Part shown: positions 29,501 to 40,075 of the stretch, in pieces | Layout of the letters: every line of letters starts with the position of its first letter | Numbering within the stretch: position 1 is the first letter of the stretch | Assembly: GCF_023078275.1 (NCBI RefSeq) | Contig: NC_062996.1 | Location: forward strand, 3,224,001-3,288,000 | Direction: 5' to 3' | DNA: 64,000 nt | Source of the DNA: Leguminivora glycinivorella | Lineage: Eukaryota > Arthropoda > Insecta > Lepidoptera > Tortricidae | The notes under the pieces: model-generated | The model's database searches: none | Told to the model about the DNA's origin: nothing | The model's input: the letters and a program-made list of their open reading frames with translations, nothing else | Position numbers and translations under genes: made by a program

Positions 29501-29549
29501 TTTCGACAGTTTTTACTTCATTTTAAAGATAATGTTTTAGGTAAAATCT

Positions 29550-30735
29550 CGTATACTTTTGAAATATGATATGGATGTATAATATGTAGGTATATGCAAG
29601 GGTGGTAAAATTGAAAGTTGAAATTGCAAAGTTTTTTGTCAATTAAAAAAACAGTTTCCAAGATACACACTCGATTTAATTTTTCCTGTAATATTTAGCA
29701 TAAAGCCAATGTTTCGTAAAATGTTCACAATTTTTCGTTGGTAAACTTCGGAGATAAGGGGGGCGGGGGAAAAACGGTGTTTTTTTTAACATTTCCCTTG
29801 AAAAATTTTTTTTTCTTCAACAAAAAAATTATAAGAAATAGTTTTGATAATTATGTGCAATTTGAGCTCTTTCTGATTTGACCTAGTAACTTAGTAATCT
29901 AAAAAAAATACACAAATATTTTTTTTTTGTAAGATTTTTTTTTGTTTTTGTTATTGTTTATTGCAAATGGGTCATGCAGCCCGATACACGATTAAAATTA
30001 AATCTAAATCATCATCAACAAGAAGTATAAGATGCCGTGTGGCTATGCCTGCGGCCCCAACTCCTTCACCTCCTGAGGCATCCAGCGCCGCCCCTGGGTC
30101 TGGTCAGCCAACTTCCTCCCCTGCGTGGGAGGGTAGGGACCAACCTTATTAGTTAAGACTCTTTTTTGCTCCTGCTTCGCCCTCTGGCGCTGCAGAGACA
30201 TTACGATCATAAGCATAAGAGCCTTAAAAAAAAAAAAATCTGAAAAGTTTTTTGTGAATTAAAAAAAAAGTATTCAAAATACAAACACGATTATATTTTT
30301 CCTGTAATATTTAGCATAAAACCAATGTTTACTAAAATTTTCATAATTTTTCGTTGGTAAACTTCGGAGATAAGGGGGGGGGAACGGTATTTTTTTTTAC
30401 ATTTTCCTTCAAAATTCATTTTTTTCTACAACAAAAAAATTATAAAAAATAGCTTATTTACGTTCAATTTGAGCTCTTTCCAACGATACCCCACTTGACC
30501 TAGTAACTTGAAATTTACAGTTTGCCCCCCTTTTATTTTGGCCATTTTCTACAATTAAAATTAATATATTTAAAAAAATTATACTTTCTATTTGTAGAGG
30601 TTTACAATGTTCACAACTATTCAAAATTTCAAGTTGATAGCATAAGTAGTTCTCGAGATATTTAGGAATGTGACAGACGGACAGAGTCGCACCATAAGGG
30701 TTCCTGTTGTACCTTTTTGGTACGGAACCCTAAAA
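29550..30735 (+). repeat. Duplicated interspersed repeat ending in TACGGAACCCTA
   Basis: 29610-29930 and 30235-30530 are about 85% alike (AAGTTTTTTGTnAATTAAA, TTCGTTGGTAAACTTCGGAG, CAATTTGAGCTCTTTC). Only the second reaches the end with ACAGACGGACAGAGTCGC and GGTACGGAACCCTA (30672-30733), a widespread lepidopteran repeat end that also occurs at 46215-46287. Between them 29945-30236 starts with a T-run and ends in poly(A), so it may be a small retroposed insert. It has a 63-codon Pro/Ser-rich frame of no recognised identity. Confidence 0.5.
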
Positions 30736-30774
30736 AGGCTCGGCTTATTAGCCCAATGTAAAAGAAAAAAAAAC

Positions 30775-30875
30775 AGCTTTTGCACACGTCCTATATTTTC
30801 ATACACTTTGGTAGTTTTGGCCCACACACCCAATATAATCCTCAAACCCTCCAAAACAAAACTCCACTTTATTTA
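30775..30875 (+). pseudogene. Jockey-clade RT C-terminal scrap
   Basis: CTRPIFSYTLVVLAHT resembles the RPIFSYASVVFAHSS of the 5.4-7.1 kb element. It is about 30 codons. Confidence 0.5.
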
Positions 30876-30879
30876 TTTA

Positions 30880-31780
30880 GTCTTAAATTTAGTTTAGGTT
30901 TTTAACGATTCGTTTAGAATAGTTTTCATTTGATTTATTTGGTATTTGTATAATTAGCTTTATTAATAGTGTGTGAACCTGCCTTAGAAATCTATATTAT
31001 TTGTGGTCATGGTTCGTTAATATTTCTTGTATGTGGGTAGCTTTTGCACATTGTAATTTTTCCTCAGTAACCCGTTGACCACGAACGATGTAAAGAGTTC
31101 GAAACGTCGGGATGAATTTTAAATTCATTATACGCGATTTAATCCGTTTCCATAGTTTTATTTCATGAGTCGATCGGTGACCAAAGACAATATTGGTATT
31201 TGTATATTTTATGAATAAAATCTATTATTTTAATTCATTTTTCTACTCCCGTACTGTTATTCGTGAGTTACAAGGTCGTGCATAGAACTTAAAAACCCTA
31301 CATAAAAGATGTCAGGACAAGTCTATCTAGTCTATACCCTGAAAACATTTAGTAGAAGTAGCACGATATAGCTGTTACAGTTCAGTAAATACATTGCTAC
31401 CAACTTAACAAACCAATTCGCAGAGTCGAGACTCCTTCGTTTTCTGCTGCGTTCATTGGCGACGCGTCGAATCGTATTCAAATGTATGAGAACTCGATTA
31501 TGTGAGTTCGTTTAGCTGCATCTTGTAGGGATTTTTGTTTCTTCTATTATGATATCTGGTATTGTTTTTATTATCCTTATTGTGTGCTTATTTTTGAATA
31601 GTTTTACCTTCCAATTTATAATTTTATTAAGTACCTAATTAAGTATGTTAATGTTTTGTGCAATATTTTTTAGGTTTAGTTTTTTTTTATTTATGTGTAG
31701 TACTTGAATTTAGTTTTAATTTGTACTTTTATTGCTTACATGAAATTATTAAATATTGACAATAAAAAAATATAAAATCA
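30880..31780. other. AT-rich spacer with Penelope-like terminus
   Basis: Apart from 31065-31170 (plus-strand copy of the Penelope-like terminal sequence described at 25215-25390), this stretch is AT-rich. It has no coding frame over 60 codons and no terminal repeats that I can see. Confidence 0.45.
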
Positions 31781-31880
31781 ACTTCTTTATTATTTATGCT
31801 TTTTGATTAGCACGTTCGAGCACGTTCGCATACCTAATTACCTATGGGCGAAGACATAATATGTGAGTGTGCACGGGAAA

Positions 31881-31975
31881 ACGTCCCACTTTGTCGATTG
31901 CTATAAGGCCGCTTTGCCAGTTTATTCACAGATACAAGTAAATCTCGCCTTAATGGTAACCGACAAAGTGGGACG
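31881..31975. repeat. 95-bp foldback element
   Basis: CGTCCCACTTTGTCG at the left and its complement at the right begin arms of about 28 bp with four mismatches (through AAGGC). A 37-nt spacer lies between. No clear target duplication is visible. Confidence 0.55.
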
Positions 31976-32189
31976 TAGTGTGCTACTACACAGAATATAT
32001 AATAGTACGTAGTAGTAAACTCTTCATTGTACAATTAACAGCGATTGTTAGAAACACAGTAATTACAGTAAAGAACAGTACAAAGGCGAATTTATCCCTT
32101 TGAGGGACGTTTTAATAAACACACTCACATAATATATGTAACTCCGTATAGACGGATAAAGTCTAAGAAAAAAACGTACCTTAAAGCCC

Positions 32190-32640
32190 TAGAGAAAAAG
32201 GTACGGTGGCCTAGATGGCGTTACACCTTTGGGGAATGCTTGGCTAGATGGCGCTAATATTAAAATTTGTCATTTTAACACATATCAAGCTAACTATATG
32301 GGCCAAATTGTCAAAACTGTGGTTCAAATGTTTTAAGCCTGTGTCGAGAGATGGCAGTCTATGCACTGTGATTACACATTTTTCAGTACAGATGGTGTTT
32401 TTTTTACGCACTAGTGCGAGAAGTGGTTCATTATATGCCAGGTCGAAACTTCGGAGGCTCATCTGTACTGAAAAACGTCGTACGATACACGTGCGAAAAT
32501 GAAATTCGTAACTCGTGTCGATTTAAAACACTCCCTTCGGTCGTGTTTTAATTTATCGCCACTCGTTTCGAACTTCCTTTTTTACGCACTTGTATCGTAA
32601 TGTACTATTACTTTGACAGTAACTCTCTATGTATCTCGAT
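32190..32640. repeat. Interspersed repeat, unclassified
   Basis: Contains repeated GGCnTAGATGGCG boxes (32209 and 32248), CAGTACAGATG and its partner CATCTGTACTG (32388 and 32459), and ACGCACTAGTGCG / TACGCACTTG. The style is typical of a non-autonomous DNA element. The ends were not found. The frames on both strands (32244-32502) are by-products. Confidence 0.4.
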
Positions 32641-32848
32641 CGGTGACGGTAAGTTTTATTAAAAAGCCATACTTACTCAACTGTAAATAAAACAGCCGAC
32701 CACATACAGCCTGGAAAAAAGAATAGAAAATAAGTAACCTGGAGCTATGAAAACTGTTTTACATGTGACAACTATTGAGTGACCTTTGAATGACAAAAAA
32801 ATGTCCCCTTTCTACTATTTTTGCCAGGGTGTAATAAATATCATACAT

Positions 32849-32967
32849 ATAAACATTAAATAAATGTCATATACAAAGAAAAAGTGACCAAGGCCTCCAA
32901 GGTGTCAAGTGTGACTTGGAGGCCTTGGTCACTTTTTCTTTGTATATGACATTTATTTAATGTTTAT
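32849..32967. repeat. Perfect 53-bp inverted repeat made of two SINE tails
   Basis: 32849-32901 and 32915-32967 are exact complements around a 13-nt spacer. The right arm is the same text as the SINE at 34801-34855 (CTTGGAGGCCTTGGTCAC and onward). Confidence 0.8.
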
Positions 32968-33059
32968 AGTATAATAGTAGTGTTACTACTTAAAAATACA
33001 AATTAAAATATTTTCAAATGAGAATAATTTAATTTGTTCTAAGATTTGTACGGCAGCGC

Positions 33060-33410
33060 CATCTCTCTTCGCTAACTCGTAATCACATGGGTTGATTCAG
33101 TTAGGAGGTCGAACTAGTTTCGGTTCTACCTCAGATATGGCCGGGGGGGCGCCATAAGCCTTCGGTAATTGTGTCATATACTTGGAAATTTCGACCCTTG
33201 CTTTCGTGATCCGATGGCCGAGAGTGGTTATTACAGGCATCCGTCCGGTTAACCCATTCAGGGCCAGCAACTCAGCGTATGAGTCATGGTGGAACAGTTC
33301 CGCAGGGCCGATGACTCGCATGTGAGTCCTGAATAAATTCTGATTTAAACATAAACAAAACGTAATATAACGTAATAATGTAAGTATAGTTTGAGCTAAC
33401 AACCATTTTC
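33060..33410 (-). repeat. Repeat remnant with a 101-codon frame
   Basis: The minus-strand frame includes GPAELFHHDSYAELLALNGL and TLGHRITKARVEISKYM, with no known domain. TGGCCnTGAATGGGTTAA on this strand recurs on the plus strand at about 34750, just before the SINE B box, so at least part is repeat-derived. Confidence 0.35.
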
Positions 33411-34019
33411 ATAAGGTAATAATGAAAAAAAAATGCTAAACATGTTTTTTTTTAGTTAAATGTGGTCGAGAATATTCAAGTTTGGTTTACTATAAGTGTA
33501 ATATAGTAAATATTCTGAAATTCAAGATACATACGTGTTCCAAACAAATGGATGAATCCACATTTCAAAAATATAAATAATATATATATGCCTGAAGTTA
33601 TAGACCCGACTCAAGGTATGGGTCACCGTGGCCTGGCGCTACTTGTAAAATCTACACATATTTTCATAGCACGCAAAAATAAACTCTATTGCATCGTTTT
33701 AAAGCTTATTTCATGACGAAATTCGTTGCAAATTGTACCATTTTACAACGGATTTCTGTTTGGATGGCAGCAAGCAACATTTCTAAGAACCAAACTTATT
33801 ACCATGCTATATTTTTTTGTTTCATTACAAAAACAGGGCAGCTTAAACAGTCACAAACTAAATAGTAATTATTGTATTATCATAAAAGTGTGTGACAAAT
33901 ATTTACAAGACAAGTTTTTTTCTAAACATTTGCGTGGTGTTTATAACAGTTTTTAAGTGCTCTATTGTTTCTATTATAATGACGTTTACCAAAAATTAAA
34001 ATTTTGAAAAAAAACATAG
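33411..34019. other. AT-rich unassigned sequence
   Basis: No RT, transposase or splice signals were recognised. The frame at 33726-33956 lacks any motif. Confidence 0.4.
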
Positions 34020-34175
34020 TGGACCGAAAGATCATGACAGACTAACTCAGCTTTCAAACAAAAAAAACTAAATCGAAATCGGTTCATGTTCGGGAACGGT
34101 GCCACAGACAGACACACACACAGACAAACAGACAGACAGACAGACACGTTTTAACACCCCGTCGTTTTTGCGTGG
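34020..34175 (+). repeat. Repeat end with (CAGA)n and CCCCGTCGTTTTTGCG
   Basis: GAAATCGGTTCATG, a run of ACAGACAGACACACA (34104-34147), then ACACCCCGTCGTTTTTGCG. This order is common at the ends of RTE- or MITE-like lepidopteran repeats. Matched from memory of the pattern only. 34176-34680 is otherwise featureless. Confidence 0.45.
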
Positions 34176-34689
34176 GGCAAAATCATGAACAATGAACTTG
34201 GCCAATAAACAATGAATGCACCTGAGCGGCGGCGGATTAAGCGGTCGTCTCATCTTTCACGTGGTATTTTTGACAAAAACTCAAGAAATTATTTTTCCCA
34301 TCCCCTCTATTAGGATGTATTTTCACGATTTATTCGTTGGCGACTTTATACTCGTCCCAGTGCTCTTCAGTGATTTCGTATTTTGTTATTTTTGTAACCT
34401 TGGCTATGGATGACTAGAAATATACATAATCACGCGCTAAATTGCGGAAATTCATTATAAATATTTTTTTAATACTTTTCTGAACCGTATAATTAATTAC
34501 TTATATGAGAATAACAGCATCCTCTTGACAATCATATATTTCTGGTCAGACTATAAAATGTTCATTCTTACAAATAGCAACAAATTAGTAAATACATTTA
34601 TTTTATAATATGAACAGAAAACAGTTGGTTAGTAAAAATGTTGCATAAAATTGTTCAACTGGCCGGATTCATAAGCGGCAATTTATTTT

Positions 34690-35060
34690 GCGTTCGCGCC
34701 AGGCCAGAGACCCATGAGCTGAGTCACACGTTTTAGCTAAAAACGGTCCTTGGCCATGAATGGGTTAACGGAGTACGCTGGTTCGATTCCAGCTCGGAAC
34801 ACTTGGAGGCCTTGGTCACTTTTTCTTTGTATATGATATTTATTTAATGTTTTTAGTATAATACTGTGGGCCTAGTGAAAAAGGGTATAACTCAAATTGA
34901 CTCGGTGAAAAAGGTCACAAGTCCGAGGTGGGACTTGTGCCCTTATTCACCGAGTCAATTTGAGTTATACCCTTTTTCACTAGGCCCACAGAATAGTAGT
35001 GTTACTACTTAAAAATACAAATTAAAATATTTTCAAATGAGATTAATTTAATTTGTTCTA
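34690..35060 (+). mobile_element. tRNA-derived SINE (interrupted)
   Basis: A polymerase III B-box-like GGTTCGATTCC is at 34774-34784. The SINE body CTTGGAGGCCTTGGTCAC and the 3' region to TTTGTTCTAAG follow. The 3' part is also at 32915-33040. A 128-bp foldback element interrupts it at 34864-34991. The A box is not obvious, so the head may be partial. This is not a functional tRNA gene. Confidence 0.6.
34864..34991. mobile_element. 128-bp foldback MITE with AATA target duplication
   Basis: The arms 34864-34909 and 34946-34991 are perfectly complementary (46 bp, starting CTGTGGGCCTAGTG). Pairing continues with few mismatches to a 6-nt loop. AATA flanks both sides (34860-34863 and 34992-34995). 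The uninterrupted SINE at 32973-32976 has a single AATA at the same point, a direct empty site. The superfamily is not determined. Confidence 0.85.
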
Positions 35061-35609
35061 AGAATCATACATATAGGTACTATACCAGTATAATTATAAA
35101 GGGCTTACCTACCCTTACATTTAAGTTTTATCTAAAGGGTACCTTCCTAGACTTAGGTCAAATGAACGGGTAAGCCAAAGGAAAAGGGATGGATGGATTG
35201 ATGGAAAGAAACTTCAATTAATTTAACAGTAATGTATTTTAAATAATTTTTATTCATCATTAGGTAGGTGCTATAAAATATAGGTAGGTACACACTGGCA
35301 CTGTACAGTACAGTGATAGTTGTTTTAGTCAATAACAAGATAACATACATTCATAACAAGATTTCTAAGAACATTTTTTTAAAAGCAGAGACGTCTGGTC
35401 TACATCGATAGGCTTAGAATAAAAGCAGGTCGCAGAGCGCTGGAGAAACGATTCAGAGGCCCTGAGTCTCAACCAAAGCAGTAATTTCCACTTCGATTTT
35501 TTTTTTCTAAGTTTAACATTTTATAACAATAATCACTGATAGGATTGCAAATTATACAATTTAAATTTGACCTCTTGGGTCTCAATCTTTTATTAGTGTT
35601 TAGACTCTG
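35061..35609. other. Unassigned AT-rich sequence
   Basis: 35380-35465 includes AGAGACGTCTGGTCTACATC and a GC-richer stretch without a match. The remainder is AT-rich. Confidence 0.35.
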
Positions 35610-35990
35610 TGCATTCAGACTATTTGTTGGGGCACTCCCTATCCTGACAAGCTTGAGAATCAAGCCGTTGTTGTCCCACAGTGTGGCAGCCACACCCTGT
35701 TAAACGCTATCGCCACGTCAAGAAAAACCGCTGCGGTTGGCACCGACCGCTTCCATCCGGTCCTCCAGTAAAGGCTGTGCTCGACTATATGGTGAATACA
35801 GAAATTTCCCTGGCGAAATCCAAATTGCTCATTTATAAGCAGCACAGAAGAATGAATAAACTGACGGAGTCTCCTGAGCAGTATGCGCTCATAGAGCTTC
35901 CCCATAGTAGGTACTCAGGAGACTGATGGAGTTATTGCGTCGGGATGTTTGATGGCTTCCCGGGTTTGTGAAATACCATATACATTGGCG
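35610..35990 (-). pseudogene. Family A RT fragment
   Basis: MGKLYERILLRRLRQFIHSS, INEQFGFRQGN, HIVEHSLYW and TAAVFLDVAIAFNRVW, then a disrupted NNGLILKLVRIG. It matches 14645-14900. The GTGGCAGCCAC duplication at about 35685 marks the break. Confidence 0.75.
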
Positions 35991-36029
35991 GTTTTCCACA
36001 ACCCTGGGAAGTGGTGGTTTGCAAGTGAT

Positions 36030-38048
36030 ATAGAGAGCGTGAGACCGAGATACGAAATTATGTCTAGGTATATATGTTAGTGTCAAGGTAGCTTTTATGA
36101 TTAAGCATAGGGTGAAGACGCCCCATGACGTATGCCGCTCTGTTCTTCACTGTTCTAATACGTTCGGTAAAGGACATGTGTGAGTCCAAGGTAACACCTA
36201 GGTACTTGGCCGAGTCACTCCACTCTTATGGGCTTTCCCTGGAGATTTATGTTGGGGTAATTTTGCTTATGAAGTTGAGACCCCCCACCCTTTTCTTGTT
36301 AAAAAGTATCGCTACGATTTTCTCAGGATTCACCTCTATTCTCCAGCGGTCAAACGAGTCACCTAGAGTGACTGACGCCCGCTGCAGAAGAGAGGTGAGT
36401 AAAGCTGGGGATTTGGAGCTGGCGTAGAACGCTATGTCGTTGGCGAACATAGCGTATTTAACACCCTTGGTTTTTGGTAGATCATTTACGTACAGGGAGA
36501 ACAATGTGGGAGACAGTACTGGGAAGGGAGAGAGATCCCTTCACGCGGAAGGCGAAAGTCCTATCTGAGAAGAAGCCTCTTATGATGTGAATTAGACGGC
36601 CTGGCACACCGAGTCTTATGAGCTTGCATAGCAAGCCGGGTGTGCCAGAACTTATCAAATGCTTTGGCTACGTCTAGAAAGACTGCTCCGGTGGGTGTGG
36701 GTCTTCTCCCCTCCGTTAGCCCACGCAGAATATGTTCAGTGATCCTGTGCACAGGATGGACACAGGAGTGCTCCCTGAATCTAAATTGCTCTCCCTGCAG
36801 TAACTTTTTGGAGTTGATGTAATCTAGTAACCGACTTAGGACACAGCGTTCATACAGTTTTCCTATTTTATTAAGGAGGCTAATGGGTTATAGCTGGTCG
36901 GAGAGTTGCTGGGCTTCCCGGGCTTGTGGATGCCTATGACCACTGCTACCTTCCAGTCCTCCGGGAAGTGGCAGCTGTCAAGAGCGCCGTTGAATATAAG
37001 ATTATGTGGATGATGTTATCAGGTATTCTATAGATTCTGCTGGGAAGCCCATCGACTCCCGGAGCCTTTTTTTGGTTTCAGCCTCATGATCTGTTTCTTT
37101 AATTCCATGAATGTGACATGATTGATCGGTGGGTCCGTGAGAGTCTTTGAGAAAGTTGATAACCTCAGATTCGATTTGCGGAACATGATTCGGATCTTCT
37201 GGGTCTTTGCCCGGGGAGCATTGCTCCTCCAGGCTATCTGCTAGACATTGGGCTTTCTCTGTGTCTGTGAAAGCTACAGTTGGAGTGTCAGGGCGGACAA
37301 GTGGAGGCATGGACGCTTGCGTGTCCGCTTTTAGAGATCTGGCCAGTTGCCAGTACGCCTGGTGCCCTGGCCTGATCTCCAGTATGCTGTTCCACCTGTC
37401 CTCCCTGTACTCCTTGAGCCGTTCTTTTATCTGCCTTTGAAGCCTGTTTACTAGGTTTTTATTTTCCCTGGAGGGAAATATGTCATGTTCTTTTAGCGCA
37501 ATGTTTTTCTCACGAATCATATCAGCTATTTCTAGGGGAAGTTTGTATTTATTTAATTGGTTGATATCTTCCTTTGTATTGAGAGGTGTCGGTAGCCTCA
37601 GGACTACCGGTCTGTGGTCTGAGTCGACCATATGGGCGGCCTCTATAGAGCGCATCCTTAGGGATACGCCCTTAAGTAGAGCTATGACTAGAATGACCGG
37701 AAGGAAAATATTATTACCTGAGTAATGGGCAGGTTCAAGGGGTGCTATGATGTCTATGGGGGGATTTGCTATTTGGATGAAGTTAATGAGTTGCCTACCT
37801 CTGGTGTTGCTTACCCTACAATTCCACTGAATGTGTTTGACACTTAGATCTCCGGCCATTATAACTGAGTCATCCATGCCAAACACACTCTGTAGGTCCT
37901 GCGGGTTTAGGTCCTTTAATGGAGTTTGGTATGCTGAAATTATTGTAATCGGCGGATGGCCTGTCTTGGCTATTCTTATAGCAGAGACTTCAAGGTTTGT
38001 GAGCGGGGGAGGAGGTATGGCCGATACATGGAGCTCTTTGCGATAATA
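36030..38048 (-). pseudogene. Family B ORF2: RT, linker and endonuclease C-half
   Basis: Reads from 38048 downward. The endonuclease has ITIISAYQTPLKDLNPQDLQ, VIMAGDLSVKHIQWN (Asp/Asn) and DSDHRPVVLRLP (His). The linker is FPSRENKNLVNRLQRQIKER, EIRPGHQAYWQLARSLKADT and TEKAQCLADSLEEQC (intact over 362 codons, 37002-38090). The RT pieces follow in other frames, including GAVFLDVAKAFDKFWH. The catalytic box reads AMFANDIAFY, with Asn replacing the first Asp, so RT would be inactive. RWRIEVNPEK comes next. The mariner at 38049 splits the endonuclease and the 5' half continues at 38909 and 39240. Confidence 0.85.
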
Positions 38049-38906
38049 TTGGGTTGGTAAGAAAGTAATGAGCGATCGATTGAATTCCACATAAAATTTT
38101 TGAGAGAGTTCTAGAATCTTCTATGGTCGAAAGTATATAAAGGGCGAGTCGCACAGTTTCTCGTCAGTCATTCACTAGCTGTCGCCGAGCTAATATAAGG
38201 AAGAAAATGGACGAATTAAAAGTGCATGTAAGGCATTGCTTACTATATGAATTTCAGTCTGGCCATTCAGCCGCCGAAGCAGTGCGTAATATATGTCAGC
38301 GTGTTGCTCCTGAAGTTGTGTCTGAGGCCACGGCGAAACGATGGTTCCAGCGGTTTCGTAGTGGCGACTTTTCATTATCAGATCAACCTAAGTCTGGTCG
38401 ACCGGTGAAGATTGATGTAGCCAAATTAAAAACCTTAATTGAAGGAGATCCGAGGCTACCGAGTTAGGCTGCTCTCATGTCACCATAGAAACACATTTAC
38501 ACGAGTTGGGAAAAAACTACAAATACAGTGTTTGGATACCACACGAACTTGATAGAGATCAACTAAACCGCCGTGCCGATATCTGCATACAACTTCTGTC
38601 TTTTCGCCGCACATTCAACTGGTTGGACCATCTTATCACTGGAGATGAAAAATGGGTCTTATATATAAATCACACACGCAAACGTCAGTGGCTAGCTCCA
38701 AACGAAAAAGGAATAGAGGCACCAAAAATAGAGCCTCACCCGAAAAAAGTTATGCTGTCCGTTTGGTGGGATATTCATGGTATTATTCACTGGGAACTCC
38801 TACCAAGTGGAATGACTGTTACCGTTTGATAAATGATTAAAACAATACATTAAATAAAAATTACAATATTAGTTATGATTCGCTCATTACTTTCTTACCA
38901 ACCCAA
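38049..38906 (+). mobile_element. mariner element with TA duplication and truncated transposase
   Basis: The 858-bp element has near-perfect terminal repeats (TTGGGTTGGTAAGAAAGTAA, at least 26 bp) and TA on both sides. Joining the flanks restores the endonuclease frame (NKLGGTLI-YYRKEL), which fixes the boundaries. It is younger than the family B copy. Confidence 0.9.
38207..38829 (+). pseudogene. mariner transposase, frameshifted and C-terminally deleted
   Basis: ATG at 38207 begins the paired helix-turn-helix region (LYEFQSGHSAAEAVRNICQR, AKRWFQRFRSGDFSLSDQPK, SGRP hinge). A frameshift near 38465 leads to the frame at 38506: YSVWIPHELDRDQLNRRADI (the WVPHEL-type motif), TGDEKWVLY with the first catalytic Asp, KKVMLSVWWDIHGIIHW with the second. 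The frame ends at 38829 before the third Asp. About 100 C-terminal residues are missing although the terminal repeat is present, so this is an internal deletion. No activity is expected. The pattern is nearest the cecropia-type mariners. Confidence 0.85.
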
Positions 38907-38908
38907 TA

Positions 38909-39485
38909 AATAAGAGTTCCGCCAAGTTTATTACCTAATCTTCTCTCCTAATTAATATGCGTCCGTGGCAAACAAATAGTCTCACCGGAAGATCAGCGAC
39001 CCTGTGGTTAGCATTACGCTGAGGCGGGACCATTTCGTGGTAAACAATTACATCGATGTGTTTTTTTTTCTTTGTTTTTTAATTATTAATTTTTCTTATA
39101 AGTTTTGAATGTGCTTGTATTGTATCTTGTTTATCACGAATAAATGATTTGATTTAATGTCGTTTCTGACAATTTTGTAGTTATGTGAAGTGAAATTCTT
39201 TATTCACTTTAAGAAATACATACAGAGTTTAAGTGTCGGTTAGTTATGTTAGATATGTTCGGACTTCTGTGACTTGGTTTGAGAAAAGATTCCTGTATTA
39301 GCAAGATGTCCAATTTGAGGGACTTCAAGGCTTCTGTCAGTTCCTCTCTTTTGTCTCTTATGCCATTTATGTTGTAAAAACCAATGTTGAGCGATCTGGG
39401 CTTTGTTCTGCAATTTTGTGTACAATCCATTATCGTTTGAGCAGAGGTTTTTAATGTTTGATAGTAAAGTGGCGTGCTGGGCCAT
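38909..39485 (-). pseudogene. Family B endonuclease N-half with a retroposed insert
   Basis: 39240-39430 reads SLNIGFYNINGIRDKREELT, LKLDILLIQESFLKPSHRSP, the start of the endonuclease (catalytic Asn and Glu). 38909-38957 gives LIRRED and NKLGGTLI, the next part. Between them about 280 bp (38958-39239) is an insert ending in a T-rich stretch and AATAAATGATTTGATTT, probably another LINE's 3' end on the plus strand. Confidence 0.7.
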
Positions 39486-40075
39486 TGCTAGATGCTAGAG
39501 GTTGCGCTCCTTATTTTGGAGGCTAGGAGGCATACCTCGTCCATGTCTAAAGCGTTTGCCATATTGATGACTAATTGGGATGGTTGTAAATGGGAGGGGG
39601 AACCGGGAACTGAAGCAGATTGGACCACCTGAGAATATTGTTTTCTAGCTTGGTCAAATGGTAGGTGGGATGGAGGTTTTGCGCTCTTGTGGGGGGTTGG
39701 GTGTGGGTAGTGTGGAGCGCAGACAGTAGGCAGGGGCGTAGAAAGCAGCACGCGCAGCTCAGGAACCTCGTTGAGCTCAACCGTTACCGATACCAGGGAA
39801 CCAGGGCTACCGGTTAGTAAGAACGCGAGTTGTAATGATGCTCGTTTAGTAGCAGTGAGCGGAATGAATGTGCGGATTTTTTTAATCTGTGCTCTACGGC
39901 ATCTTTTAAAAGATTTGACCATGATGTCTTAGCCGTGCGTGGGAGGACTCCCTTGGGGCCTCCCGACGCAACGAGAGTTTTGATCGCGAGCACTCGTAGT
40001 GCGCGGCCACTACGAGCAGTGTGTGGTGAGACTGGTGAGTAGGTATGAGATATTATTTAAGTGTGTAGTGTAATG
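39486..40075 (-). pseudogene. Family B gag C-terminus and possible 5' region
   Basis: 39486-39745 carries PFDQARKQYSQVVQSASVPG and SQLVINMANALDMDEVCLLA, a Pro/Ser-rich gag tail directly before ORF2. Upstream, the 144-codon frame begins MVKSFKRCRRAQIKKIRTF, which has no match and may come from another element's 5' end (39750-40075). Confidence 0.5.

Noticed and set aside
34774..34784. tRNA-like B box GGTTCGATTCC
   Set aside because: No acceptor or anticodon arms fold around it and the following text is a repeated SINE body, so it is not a tRNA gene.
37207..38046. Plus-strand frames opposite the family B endonuclease
   Set aside because: The minus-strand frame carries the endonuclease motifs. 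The plus-strand frames carry none.
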